Notes: generated from the sequence alone by a model not told the origin. Numbered from the stretch's first letter, positions 34,525-47,067 are shown. The stretch is 64,000 bases of DNA from Bryoerythrophyllum caledonicum (GCA_963971425.1 OZ020523.1:11962867-12026866), one strand, 5' to 3'. Numbers and translations are program-made.

Positions 34525-34733
34525 CTGCACTCGGCTCCACAGAAGAGGAACCAAAACACTGGCATTATTCTCCACAACAACCTCCGACCACAAGGGATGA
34601 TTGGAAAACTCAATCAGGAGCGTATTAGTCGTCGTTTCTTTGTTGCCGTTTGAAACACGCAAGGACGACGAGAAAATACCGTAGCGTGTGCCGGATGCTC
34701 CCTTGTTGTGAGGACATACTAAACTATCACCAC
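34525..34733 (-). CDS. At5g11700-like host gene, exon 1 of those visible
   Basis: Acceptor TTTTTGCAG ends at 34734 and donor GTACAT starts at 34524. The exon reads GGDSLVCPHNKGASGTRYGI, then FSSSLRVSNGNKETTTNTLL with EFSNHPLWSEVVVENNASVL and VPLLWSRVQ. The order LRVSN-N-T-TNTLLLEF..PLW..V-VPLLWSRVQ is characteristic of the same plant family as I recall it. Upstream exons were not found before 35000, where a foreign plus-strand gene begins. Confidence 0.85.
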
Positions 34734-35007
34734 CTGCAAAAACATAAGCCACATTTCAAAAACAAGATCATAATTTCCAGATTCAACGCTTTACAAGCCT
34801 TCCATAGGAAATTCATAGACTCCATAATCTGTAACAGTGATAATTATTATTGTGAGGTAAAATTTATGAGAAATGTAAGACTCCATAGTATAAGCAACGA
34901 TGACTATTGTAGTGAAGTATTGTAGAGCTAATTCCTCTTGACACCATTATTCTGTTATGCAGCTGTAATTCCTGAAACTTGATCTGATTGATTGCAGGCT
35001 TCTAACC

Positions 35008-36233
35008 ATGATATCGGGCTGTCACACCGTCAATCCTCATCAAACTGATGGCAATTCGTCCCCCGGAAGCGCCTCCTCTTCCAGAGCCTTCAATGGATTC
35101 TCCAAGTTGTTCGTCCGCAGCCCGCCGCTGTGCCCAGGCATCGAGACGGTGGCATACTTCCGCCACATGGCGGGCGAGTTGATGGCGATCGAAAGATCGT
35201 GCAAGCGCAACCTGCGCAACCACGACCAGTGCACGCTGTGCGTCAATGACATGCACACTGCGATCAAATACCTAACCAAGATGAATGTCTCCGCGAGCTC
35301 GGACTGCTTCGACTTTGTGCTCATGTATGCCGCGGGAGTGGTGAACATGAACGGCCCGTTGGACGTGGGAACATATTAGAGGTTGCAGGAGTGGCCAAAC
35401 TTCACAGAAGATGCAAACGCAATCCTTCTTAGGTTGGACGACGGAATAGCGAGATATGTCTCACTATCCAACATGTATCCTCTGGCACCTTGTGCTAACG
35501 AGGTGGGGGTGAGGAGTGCATTAAAAACCATCCTTTTTCCCGCAGTGGATTTGTTAGCTAGGGACTTGAACATCTCCGTGAGTTTCAGATCAGGTGGTAG
35601 TGGCCGTAGTTATAGTAACACGGATTTATTGGGTGATATGGTACTCAATGAAACAAAGTATGGTTTCATTTCTTACTACAATGAAACTGTATTCTTTAGG
35701 AGAAGTGATGATGTCTTGGATAAGACATTGGAGTTTTCACGAACTATTTTAGTTGGTGAGTCTCCATTGCTTGCTTTTCTTTTGGTGTTATCTCGGGCGT
35801 ATGCAAATCGTGGCATTAAATGATTGCTTCCTAGAGCATTAGTTTCCATCACCCCAGATGTGGGCTACCGGATGTCGCTTCCCCTAGTGATGGTTACAAG
35901 TGCCAGAGGACAAGTAAGGAGGCTTTTGGAGAGCACCATCACGTTGCAAAGTGGTGGAAAGCGGGGGAGAATGGGTCAGAGGAGATACTTGGCAGTTGAC
36001 CTATTAGAGTTTGCTGTCGAATTTTACCACCTAGATGATCTCAATAGCATGCCTCAATATGATCTCATGTTGTTTGGCTTCCCTCGGCGAATTACTGACC
36101 TAGGCACATATGGAAATGTACTAGAAGGTATACTTGGAGGATGTCTGTCATGTGCAATGAAACTCTTTGATTTTAAAAAGTCGGGGGCTGGAGAGGTGTT
36201 CGTAGCAGAACAAGAAGCATACAAACATTTAAA
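35008..36233 (+). pseudogene. Crinkler/kinase-type multidomain protein remnant, truncated by a hAT-like end
   Basis: Three consecutive frames (35008-35379, 35383-35823, 35824-36233) are separated only by single stops (TAG at 35377, TGA at 35821), so they look like one decayed coding sequence. ETKYGFISYYNETVFFRRSD with LLAFLLVLSRA resembles the YGxLTTYxxTxFxxR motif before the kinase domain of many fungal/oomycete Crinkler-type proteins; that is a memory-based inference. An acceptor-like TTGATTGCAG ends at 34998. The frame's natural sequence stops at 36234, where CAGAGTTGTC and a GC-rich array begin. No kinase core is visible. Confidence 0.35.
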
Positions 36234-37740
36234 CAGAGTTGTCAGGACGCTCAACGTCCATGACGTCCGGTCGTCCGAACGGAGGACGTCCAGTGGCATA
36301 ACGACTTTGGTCAGATTATCCAGGGATAAATAGCCGTTTGCTACCCCGAAAGAACGCCCGGCAGACGGCACCGGGCGTCCATTGCTAGAGGCGACGGCGT
36401 TGCGGACGACCATTCCGTCTGCACGGGCGACTGCACGGCCATCCGCCGTCCGCCCCCAAACCACTCCCCCGACCGCCCCCTCGACCTCCTCCGTTGATAG
36501 ATTGACATCCTCCGGTCTCCTAACGGTCATGATCATCGTGAGTATAAAGAAAACAGTACATGGAACCTCACTTCACATCCGCACGGCGGTCAGTCCTCAC
36601 CCGTCTGCACGGCTAACTGCCCGGCCGTCCGCACGGCGGTCGGTCATTGGCGTTTGAGTGTCTTCCTACACTAATACAAACATAGAAAAAATAACCGCAC
36701 TCGATTTGGAGTTGCGGTTCATTTGACCACGCTGTCGGAATAGTCAGCATTGTACCTAAACCGGGTTGTCCCGAGTTTTTTGGCCATAACTCCCTCATTT
36801 TGGGGAGTTTATGAATATGTAATATACAGTTGAAAGCATCTTAGAAACGCGCTTTCAATGATATAAAGCGTGCAGCAGACGCCCAAGGGCCGCCTGCACG
36901 ACGGTCGGCCAGGCCGTCGGTAGGACGGACGCTTAAGGGCCGACCGAACGGCGGTCGGCTTTGCAATCAGCGAAGGGAATGCCTAAGGACCGAACGATGT
37001 GCGATTGGCGAGGTGGACGCCAGGGGAGACGCCCAAATGGCAAAAATCGACCGCCAAGCGGACGGCGGGTGGCCGACTGCCGTGGAGACGGCCTGGCGGT
37101 CAGCCATTCTAATATGCTTGTGATTAGGAAAGGAAGAAAATGAATCAATGTTTCTTATGTAGTCTATTTTAAATAGAACAACTGTTCACAAGTTCTATTC
37201 TTCATATGTTTCCTAGCGCATAGGATATTTGAAATGGAATATTCAACTGTATTCGCATAACATCTTCCAAACATTCCTCAGACTACTAATACATATGACT
37301 CTTTCTCCTTATATAGACTGCACGTGCAATGTCAAACTACCCGGAAAAAAAATGTTCTAAACCACCTTTGTGTTGCCAAAGAGTACAGAGAAGTGGAGGA
37401 GAAGGGAGGGAGTTGCTGAAATTTGAGGCTTGGTGGCGTGGTGGCCGTCTGCAAAGCTCTAGGTGCGGACGGCATGGCGGTCGACCACCAAGTGCCGACC
37501 AACTGATCTCAAGTTGATTGATCAAGGATGTTCGATCAACATCAGGTGGAGTGAGACCGTCCGTTTAGGCAGGCGCAGTCGAGTGCGTCCGCAATCGAAT
37601 GGCCACGGATGGATGAGAGCGATCAAACGGCTACGATTGATGGTGCCGATCGCCCTGCCGTCTAATCGAGCATTATGGCCAAGTCCGTCCGCCATCGGAC
37701 AGCCTGAGCGATCTCAAGTGAGGCTGGGCAAAGTTGAAGA
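36234..37740 (+). mobile_element. Third hAT-like end with GC-rich GGACGTCC/GCACGGCGGTC arrays
   Basis: CAGAGTTGTCAGGACG at 36234 resembles the CAGGGTTGTC ends. It is followed at once by ACGTCC/GGACGTCC words (36250-36300). GC-rich arrays of CCGTCCGCACGGCGGTC type follow at 36360-36660, 36880-37110 and 37430-37720. The arrays are interleaved with AT-rich DNA containing TATA-like TATATAGACTG (37313). The 8 bases before the end are CATTTAAA, but no right end with a matching duplication was found. The layout parallels the giant element. Confidence 0.4.
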
Positions 37741-37744
37741 CATG

Positions 37745-39095
37745 ATACTGACTTAGATGAAGATTAATTGTACTATACATGGGCATGTTGTTATGTAGTC
37801 TATGTGGATAATGTCTTGATGCATGAACACTATTCTGTAAATTTAGAAGGTCGTTTTTTAAAATCTTCTACTGGATGTTCATTTCTACATTGCGGCCATG
37901 TCAATGAAAACAAAGAATATACATTGTATGTTACCCGTTTTTAAATAAGCTTGATTGGATATTTTTTTGTATAAGTGGATGTGTGGAATGAGAAAATTTT
38001 ATACATTCCAACGTCTCCAACATTACATTTGAAAGGAGTAATTATTTTTGCAAGGATGAATATAGAGAATTTGGAACTTCGAGAAAGGTGCAAGTGTTTA
38101 ACGATACTTTCCAAAATCATAATGTCGATAATGTTCTACAAACAATGTGATTACCTTAGTAATGTCTTCAAATATTTCCAAACTCTACACCATTTTGGGG
38201 TGGCAATGTTTGTGTTTCAGATAGAATTGGAAGTTGGGGGTTTGAATCAAGGTTGAACTTTCTAAACACACTTGGAATAAAAAAAAAAAAACGCAGAAGT
38301 TAAAAGATGAAGTGTTGGACCGGTAGAATCAGACTTCCTCGTTCATACGAAAATCCATATTTCTAATACACAATGCTCTAAAGATTATATTGCCAATTTC
38401 AAAATGGTATGGCATGTGAGAATCCAACAAAGAACCAACGACTCCTAAATGGATGAAGTACTCCATTAGAAGACTTCATCCGCATTTAACCCATCCATTA
38501 GTTATCCAATGGGCTATTGCCATACCATCTTGGAATGAGCATGTAAAAAACAAGAGCGTGAAAGCCCTCAAAAACACTTATTATTGAGATTTCAAAATTT
38601 AGAAATACACTACAAGGTCAAGCTCATAAGCTTAAATCATTGGATGTGGACCACTTTTTTATTTTTAGAATGCCACGATAGAATTATGGAATAGCCCAAT
38701 AGTGCCGCATTTTAATAAAAGGTACGAGTACAGTCCTAGTGGCAAAAGGTAATGGCTAGATCTTCCATAGTTAGGTTTGGCAATGGCATGTATTCCAAAA
38801 TTTACGTATTAAGCGAGATATATTAGGAAAACCAACCACCATCAAAATTTGTATATATCCATGCATGAATTTCATATCAATAAACATGTTATATAGAATA
38901 TCACTCTTGCACCTATCATGCTACTACTATTGATAGAAATTGATTATGCGTTCAAGGAAAAAACAATGATTATTTAGAATAATTATTTTTATTGTTTTCA
39001 TCAGAAAGACCACACTACTACTTATCGTTGGAAACACTATTGGCAAAAAATTTGTAACAAGAATCTGAACTCATTTTACTCTTGAGCCATATAAG
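37745..39095. other. No gene seen
   Basis: AT-rich DNA. The frame 37975-38256 is basic and unrecognised. No repeats with clear ends were found. Confidence 0.35.
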
Positions 39096-39097
39096 TT

Positions 39098-39668
39098 TAA
39101 CCCCAGTCCCCTATGGACCTAAGTGCACTTTATGGGATTTATTATGTTTACCTTGACTGCGATCATCTTTCAATTCAAGTGGTTAAATTTCACAAAATTT
39201 TGACCACATCATCTCATATAAGTTGGAAAAACATTTTCTATCGTTATATTTTCAACAAGATTCTTTTTGCAAGCTGAACCCCTAAAACTCTTTGAGTATT
39301 TCTCATCAAAATATACGTTTACTTTGTGCAAAAAGAAATGAGGGGAAAAAAAGCTTGAAGCTCTACTTTAACTGTGACATCCTCAACAATACATTTAGAA
39401 TAATATGCTTTCAAAATTTCATGAAAGTTGACGATACGGATTGAGAGATTATACAGTTTGAAGCAAAAAACAAGGTTTTTTGTTTCTCTTCCATGTGTTT
39501 TGTAGATCATCATGTGTTTTGTGGATGTCAATTTCAAGCATTAGTTTAGGATCAAATTTTTTGCAAAAATTTGATATACTGTGATAGTTCCTTGCAAGAA
39601 AAATCAATGAGTAATATGAAGGGTGCAAAATATTCAAAAACATTGTGGAAGGGATTGGGGTTCAAATA
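39098..39668. mobile_element. Possible piggyBac-like MITE
   Basis: TTTAACCCCAGTCCCC (39098) and its near-inverse GGGATTGGGGTTCAAA (39653-39668) match at most positions and start at a TTAA-like target (TTCA on the right). The interior is AT-rich and noncoding. This is weaker than the element at 14398. Confidence 0.3.
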
Positions 39669-39989
39669 CTATCATGGTATACTTTTTTTTTTGTGGTGAA
39701 CCTAATTTTTCATAAAATGAGAATCCCAATAGTAAAAAGGATGTCATATATCGCATCATATAGTAAAATAAAACTGTTGAGCAGAAACATTAAAAAAAGC
39801 TTTTTCCAAAATTTTAAGTGTAAAAAGGGTTGTGTATATATTCAAAAATTAGTTATAAGTGTTAAAAGTTCATATCAATTAGTTTAAATAGCTAAAAGAC
39901 ATACTAAGCGAAGATTTCATTAAAAGTTAGTTAAGATCTGAAGAGGCGCATCCATTTAATGAACGGTTGTGGAAGTTAAAGAAGTTATA

Positions 39990-41230
39990 ATACACACCTC
40001 TTCCCAAGAGGTGTCTTCCTCAAAATTTAGATTATAAATAGCATTAGAATTACAATAATTCCACCACTACCACGTTGAAGATTGGAGTGTGTTTTAGCTT
40101 TGGAAGCTAGTTTTTTGGTTGCTATATGTATTTGATTTATGATTAATATATGTGATTATTCATTGTGTAATTATTGTCTTAATTTTGTGAATTTAGTCAT
40201 TTGTAATACACTGAATATTAGTACTTCATTATAAATTAGAGAAATACTCTAATTTATCTAACTAATACAATTTTCTGTGTATGAAGATTAATTATAAACA
40301 TTGTGATGAGATGTGAGTGTGATTGAATTAAATTAATGTAAAACTTGAGTGCAAGTAAGAGTATGATTTGATTGAAGCTTTGAGTGGTATTGTAGATGTT
40401 TAAGGGTGATTTCATGAATGAGATGCATGCGTGTGTTAATGTGTAATCAGTGACGTAATGCAATATTCCCAGGAATGCATGGGCACTTGCCACTTGATAA
40501 GGATTTAAGTTTGAGTGTTGAAAATTAAAGAGGCATAAGAGTATGAGTAACTTTTAATGCTAATGATATAAAGAATCATCAAGAGAGATGCATTCCTTGA
40601 TGCATAGCATGTTAAGAGTGTTATGTGCACATTAATAAGTTGAATTAAGTCTAATTTAGAAAAGAGATATTCCGTAAGGTGGATTAATTGCATTTGTGTT
40701 TTATGTGACGAAGACAATTGAGAATTAAGTGTAATGGAAATTGAGATAATTTCCTAGATTTAAACCAATTTTGTGTTATTCTTTGAGACAAACTTGAATA
40801 TAAGAGGATCGTAATGATTAAGCGAAATTGGAGAAAACTTTATTGCATGAGGTAAGGTTTGAATTCTAAAGAGAACATAATTAATGATTTGTATTGAAAT
40901 TTGATGGAATCTTCCATCGGCCTATCTAGGCATGGATTGAGAGCCCTCACGGTTGACCACATGCAGAATTGATAAAGGAATAATGTTCCTACTAGGCACT
41001 TAGTCCTTGGGTTCAATTAATACCTTGTTCCTTAAGAGTGATGCATAACAACCTTAAATTCTTAAGCGTTTCGGTTAAAACTTAAGTTTTGTTAATGGAA
41101 GAGAGTTTTTATATAGAAATTAGAGTCAAATTACAATACAATAGACGTTAGACCATACAAGGAATGGGTTTGGAATTAGAAGGAGAATATGTGTGAGTCT
41201 TGGGTGTTTTGTGAGTTGACCCGTTTTAAC
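39990..41230. mobile_element. CTTAAG-rich repeat, copy 2 (reverse orientation)
   Basis: Diverged reverse complement of 18230-20050. The hairpin ACACCTCTTCCCAAGAGGTGT is near 39997. GATTGGAGTGTG, CATCAAGAGAGATGCATTCC, TTAAGAGTGATGCATAACAA and CTTGGGTGTTTT are shared landmarks. No coding frame. The borders are approximate. Confidence 0.5.
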
Positions 41231-41529
41231 TTTTAAACCTTACAAAAACCTAGACCCAAAGATGTGAAAATGTCCAAAATTATTAGTGGTTGTCATTACA
41301 CTACCTAGAAATGTGTGAACATTTTTGACTTTGCTTGGAAATTAGATCTTTCATTGAAGACATGAAATATTTATTGACGTTTTTAAGAAACCTAGGTACG
41401 ATCTAGTATTACAAAGACTCTTAAAATCAATAGAGGCTTCTAGCAAAACGTTTGGAGTTGCGCGGAGTCAAACTATGTGTGATTAGAAAAGCATTGTTTT
41501 TTTTCTAGAGATCCAAGTGGGACAAAATT

Positions 41530-41590
41530 AATGTTCCCGCTAGGCTTGCATTATGGAAATCTATGTTAATGCAAGCCTAGTGGGAACATT
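41530..41590. repeat. Hairpin with 24-bp arms
   Basis: Arms AATGTTCCCGCTAGGCTTGC (41530-41553 with TTCA-less end ATTA) and its inverse at 41567-41590 differ at one base, with a 13-nt loop. It may be a collapsed or minimal foldback element; a similar AATGTTCCTACTAGGC occurs at 40983. Confidence 0.6.
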
Positions 41591-41599
41591 ATGGAAGTC

Positions 41600-42960
41600 A
41601 CAAAATTCCAATTAAAATCACAATCATAGGAACGTGCACCCGAGAATCCGAGAATCCATAGTCCCACCAAACTAGCAAGCAGTGACCGCAACACTTGTGC
41701 ACAAACATTAGAATAGAGATCCTTACACACACAGTAGGCTTTAACGACCACCACAGCTCCCACAACCGACATCAGTGAGATACACTGACCCAGACAACAT
41801 GCACGGAATGAAGAAATCGGGACTTTAAGGGACAACCTCACACACAACAAGCACGAACAAGATGAAGCAACCAGGCCCTTGGAAAGCAACCACGCATAAG
41901 GAGAAGAGGTCACATCGCCCCTGTACGAAGCCGACGACATCAAACTATGGCCTCAGAAAGTCAGCATTGCGCGAGCAGCTCAACCGGAACTGCCTTGGTA
42001 CCACAAGATCGTAGAACACCCCAACGCGCATCACCTTAGAGGAAAGCATCGCGATATCAATGAAGACATTGAAGACATGATCAACACTGAAGAACCACAA
42101 CGGACAGGCGCAGCTGCGCACTGCAAAACTCAAAGCAACAGACTCCACTCGCTCACCAGCCAATGAAAGTGCCACAACGAGGAAGGACGCGACTTCTCCA
42201 ACACCCAAGCGAACTTATACAGATACTCACATCTCTAACCTCAACTCATCTACTTATATATTATTGTCACACAATCCCTTGCACCTTAAAAATTTATTTA
42301 GTATGCCGTGTTTACATATCAATGCTCACAGCGCCTAGATACGACACATCACCTAGACACAATATCAGCAACTACAAGAACTGTGTAAACACTAAAGCAA
42401 AGAAAAACATAGTAACTGTAAACGCCTCCAAAACACATGAATCTGCTGATTTGATGTGGGAAAGCTGCTGGAGGTTGGAAAGTTGCCGAAGGTGGTGCAG
42501 ATTGACCTTCAATACAGATGTAGCAACCTACGTACAGAAGCAAAAAATTAGAACAACACAACGGTCAAGAAACACGCAACAACTTATGCAAGGATGAAGC
42601 TCCAAATACAGAAGCGCCAAACGAAGGGCAGCTCGGAACTCACCTTTCAACTACACCGAACCCAAGGCGATATACCCGAATGCAGCAGTAGAAGGTGCGA
42701 ACCTGTGTGCAGGAGGAATTGCTACCAAGAACTCCAACTGAACCGAATCCAAGGCAAAACACCCAAATGCAGCAGCAGGACGTGTGTTCCTAGACGTAGG
42801 AGAAACCGATACCAAGAACCTCTGCAGCATACAACAAGAAAGCTGAAAAGATGTCACATAAAATATCGGCAAGAGGGATACCAAGAACCACAGCAACACC
42901 TCCGGAAGCAAGCAACATCAACTAGGGGACGAAGACAAGAAGCAACGAACAACACCATCA
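41600..42960. other. No gene recognised; moderately GC-rich DNA
   Basis: Frames on both strands (for example 41566-41943 minus and 42163-42597 plus) are unremarkable. The sequence could be part of the 5' UTR of the downstream LINE, or another repeat. Confidence 0.25.
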
Positions 42961-42962
42961 CC

Positions 42963-43550
42963 AACAAGGTAAGCTCTCTAACCCTCCTAGACTCTCACTT
43001 ACGCAATGCAATGTTATCAAGAAGGGTGTGTGCAGAAAAAACCAAGCTAAATCACAAAGATAGGAACTCCAACGTCCATCTACGAGGAAGCATCCAAGCG
43101 CAAACGACCAACAAGGTAAGTTCTCTAACCCTCCCAAATTTTCACTTCCGCACTACAATGGTATCATAAAGAATATGTGCAGAAAAAACCAAGCCAAATC
43201 ACAAGGAAAGGAACTACAACGTCCACACACGAATAAACAGCCAAGCGCAAACGGCCAACAAGGTAAATCCTCTAACCCTCCCAAAGTTTCACGTCCGCAA
43301 TACAATATTACCAGGCAGAATATGTGCAGAAAGAGCCAAGCTGAACTGCAAATAAAAGGAACTCCAAGGTCCACTCAAGAAGAAGCAGCCAAGTGCAAAC
43401 GGCCAACAAGGAAGTTCCCTAACCCTCCTAAATTTTCACTTCCGCAATACAATATTACCATGAAGAATATGTGCAGAAAGAGCGAAGCTGAATTACAAAA
43501 AAAGGAATTCCAACGTCCACACACAAAGAAACAACCAAGCACAAAAAGCC
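42963..43550 (+). repeat. Tandem repeat, four ~147-bp units
   Basis: Units begin AACAAGG at 42963, 43110, 43257 and 43405, with a boundary at 43551. Each carries CTAACCCTCC, CACTTCCGCA, ATGTGCAGAAA and CCAAGCGCAAACG-like words. Units are roughly 80-85 percent alike. It lies ~1.9 kb upstream of LINE ORF1 on the same strand, so it could be LINE 5' promoter monomers; that link is unproven. Confidence 0.85.
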
Positions 43551-44683
43551 AACTGTAAATCAAGCGGCATCTCAGCCAGCCACGACCCCAAGACGCTCCG
43601 CTCCAAGCAGTCCCACTCAACGGACAATCCTTCACAAGACGCCACCCCTGCAAGGACCCAAAATTGGCACAAATCAGCCTGGCAGCAGAGATGCCTCCTA
43701 ATCTCAAGCAAAGGCACCAGAACAACATACACCTCACCAAACCCTAGATCGACAGAGGAAGAGGAGCGGCGCCTTAATGGATTGCACGACTCTTTCAACC
43801 AAACCCTACGCTGAGCAGGCGAGCATAAACACCCTCACTACTAATCTCACCGCTCATCCTCTTCCCTTGTCCCTCATTGTTTAGACCCTCAGTGTTGTTA
43901 CTGCAATAATCAAGTTGAGTACCTAGAGGAAGGGAGTTTTTATGAGAGTAAGCAAGAAGATGCGCACCGTAGCCGGCCATGCGCCACATTGCAACAAAGC
44001 TGCCGGCGCCGCATACTGCCCCGCACCGCAATATTGAGGAGCTGCTCTTGGACACCACGACGATGAAATCAAGCCATCTTGCGCTACGCCGAGCCACCTC
44101 GCACCAACTCCTCGACGCGCCACCAACGACACCACACCGCACTTCACTACATCAACATTAGGAGAAGCCCGTGAATAAGACATCGCCGCCGATTGAGGAA
44201 GATGTCACGCCGAAGGCCCAACTACGCAAGTCCACCAAGCCCCTGTGTGGAGCTAAAGTGGAAAGGAAGGTGATATCGCGGCGAACCTACACACTACAGC
44301 CCTTGAGCGGAGTTGCAGTATAGAAGAAGGAGGTTTCGAGAAGAGGAGCTACAGCACCGAGTAAGAGGATCGCACGGAGCGGAGCTGCATTACAACGTTA
44401 AGTAGACCTGCGGAGAGAAGTCAGAGAGCAGCGCAAGGAGGACTCGCGGAGCAGAGCTGCAAGGCAAGGCAAGGCGGTCCCACGGAAAGGAGCCGTAGTC
44501 CAGCGAAGGAGAGTATTGCGGAGTGAAGCTGCAGTACAAAGATAGGCAATTCGGACGCGAGCACCGGGTGTGTGCTTGAAGGAAGTGGACGAGAAAGAGT
44601 GAAACGAGGCCAAACTTGAGTAGCGGAGGACTGCGTCAGAAGACTGCAAACACCGAGGGTCTGCGCTCGAGCGTTGGAGGGCT

Positions 44684-44893
44684 GTGGACAAGCCTTAGAG
44701 ACGTCGTATGAGAAAAGATAGCAGCAGAGAGAGAACCCAAAAATCCGAGCAAGAGCACTGGGGGTTTGCTTGCGAGGGTTGGAGGTTTGTGGACAAGCCT
44801 TAGAGACGTCGTATGAGAAAAGACAGCAACAGAAAGAGAACCCAAAAATCCGAGTGGAAGCACTGGGGGTTTGCTTGCGAGGGTTGGAGGTCT
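44684..44893 (+). repeat. Tandem repeat, two 105-bp units
   Basis: GTGGACAAGCCTTAGAGACG begins units at 44684 and 44789. The two units differ at only about ten positions. It lies 540 bp upstream of the LINE ORF1 start. Confidence 0.85.
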
Positions 44894-45435
44894 AGAGGCG
44901 ACTGCGGGAGGTCTGAATGCGAGCAACGGACACTGAGAAAGAATAGACATCAGAAGACGTCACAAGGTGATTCAACTAACTACCTGAAGACACGAGTTGA
45001 AACCATACAACGAGGTCAAAACCTTTTCTCACTTCCCCCACTATTTGTTAGTCTCTATCATCAATGGGTTTATTTTGCATATCCATGGACATTCGCACAA
45101 TTCTTATATAAATATTCATTTACTTGGGGAGGTGACCTCTTTTCAGGCACCTCCCATGTGTGTGTATATGTGCTGAAAATATTAGGCTACACTATATCTC
45201 TCCATTTAACACCTTCTTCTTCCATAAGATGGTGCAAATGGTCAGGAATGTATGGTGTATATTGTATGCAAGATATGTTGCCAAAGATGTTGTAAGTAAA
45301 TACTTCTTCTTAACTACAAACTCTCAAACAGTCCAACTTAATTTGTGGAATGAGGTTTTAGTTGAGATGATAAGAAGTCATTTGAATGGCAAAAACAAAT
45401 ACAAACTCCAATACCTTTTTCTTCTTATGTACAAA

Positions 45436-47067
45436 ATGGCGCCATCCCCAAGTGTTGCATCTGCCTCCAAAAAGCTTTTTTCTGATAGTCAAATGATTGA
45501 AGTAGAAGTTTTGAGTCAAAAAAGGTCTAGTGGCGCCCAAATCCTTTCTAGCCAAAAGAAGGTTAAGGGCAAAGAAATTCACGAATTTCAACGTCCTCCC
45601 TTTTGGCTAGGATTTCATGCACAAAATCTACTTGCCAAGGACCAAAACCTCCCTATGGAACCAAAACATTCAGTGAGCCAAATGGTTAGAATGGGTATGA
45701 GTCATGAGGAAGCATTGGAATGTAATGTGTCCAACCCCGCCTTCCCATATGTCGTTTTGGAAGAATGGCCTTCCAAAAGAAATGATAGCGATGGTGGAAA
45801 TCATTACAATCTAACACAACTCCCCCATGAACTTGAAATTGATGAAAACGGGTTTGCACTTGATTATCATGTTGCCATCTTCTTTGAGCTAGGGCAACTT
45901 GTGATATTAAAAGATGATGTTATGGCCATGGTTGTTGCAAGATTGAAACACATGAACATTCAAGTAGAGGGTATACTCGGTGAACCCATTGCAATCATGT
46001 GTTACCATGGGTCGAAAAGATGGAGTGGAGCAATCAAATACACCCAAAACGGATGAGACGGGGCTCTTACAAGGTCTCCGTCCGTTCATCCTTAAGTTGG
46101 ATGAACATCAAATTTGTAGGGGGAAAGTGTGTAAGTCCTTTGACTCCATTGCCATCGCTAGTCTACTCTCTACAAGAGTGAATAGTGCAAATTTGAAAGG
46201 AAAGAAGTGGTATAATATGTTTGAGGGAGTTGTCATGGATAGTTTTTCTAGAGGCCTAGATTTTGAAGTAACCAATATCCAGAAAAATGAAGGGGCGGAC
46301 TTTGCTTGGATCAAAGCACCGTCACCGGATGAAGCAAAAATGATAAGGTCACTCAAAATCTCCTTTTCCAATGAGCTTATGGAAGCATCATTTGCAAGCA
46401 AGGAAAAGATGTCAGAAGATGACAAGGCTAAGAAAAACGCCGTTGTCTTGATTGTCAAAAATTGAAACAAAACCAAATCCATTTCATCACTAGAAGAGGG
46501 CATCAAAGCATATATGGGTGAAAGAAATGTGGTGGGTGTCTTCTTTCGGTTGGAGAATAGTAAGCATGTGGGATCTTACAATATCCAATGTCTAATGCGG
46601 CCCTATACAAAAATTTTGTCAAACAAAATGCAAAAATATTAGGAAAATATGTCGAGTTTTGCCCCCATCCAAAAGGTTTGGATGGAATAAACGCACCAAC
46701 ATCCGAGGAGCTTGCACGGCTTGGCTTCACTGATGTGAATACTGTCCTAGCCAACACCGTCCAAGCTTTGAAAAATGCACCATCACAATACTTCACTAAA
46801 TCAGACGTCAACCGAATGGTTGAGGAAGCCGTAAACAAGGGTGCAGTAACAACATTAGGGGAAATAAGGAAAGAAATGAGTTTGCTCAAAGAGGAGATTG
46901 TGGAGGAAGCAAGGGTATATGCGGACAAGGTCCAAGCCGAATCGAATAGAAACTCAAGAGTCCAAATAGCCTTCCTTCAAAAACAAATGAGAATTACCTT
47001 GGAAACCCTTCAAGCCGACCACCCCGATACACTCAAAATTGAAGGCAATATGGACATGTCAAACTAG
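45436..47067 (+). pseudogene. LINE ORF1 (nucleic-acid-binding protein, broken)
   Basis: The start is chosen at ATG 45436 (MAPSPSVASASKKLF). First part: a basic linker, then FELGQLVILKDDV with EPIAIMCYHGSKRWSGAIK. A shift near 46030 leads to LLQGLRPFILKLDEHQ and LKGKKWYNMFEGVVMDSFSR. One TGA (46463) precedes NVVGVFFRLENSKHVGSYNI. After another shift (46590), ALYKNFVKQNAKILGKYVEF and a C-terminal helical, charged, coiled-coil-like segment (46800-47060) follow. Alternating beta-like and helix segments suggest RRM-type folds as in other LINE ORF1 proteins, which bind element RNA. The fold is inferred, not shown. Confidence 0.6.

Noticed and set aside
42963..43550. CRISPR-like array
   Set aside because: Units are contiguous ~147-bp tandem repeats without unique spacers, in a eukaryotic genome.
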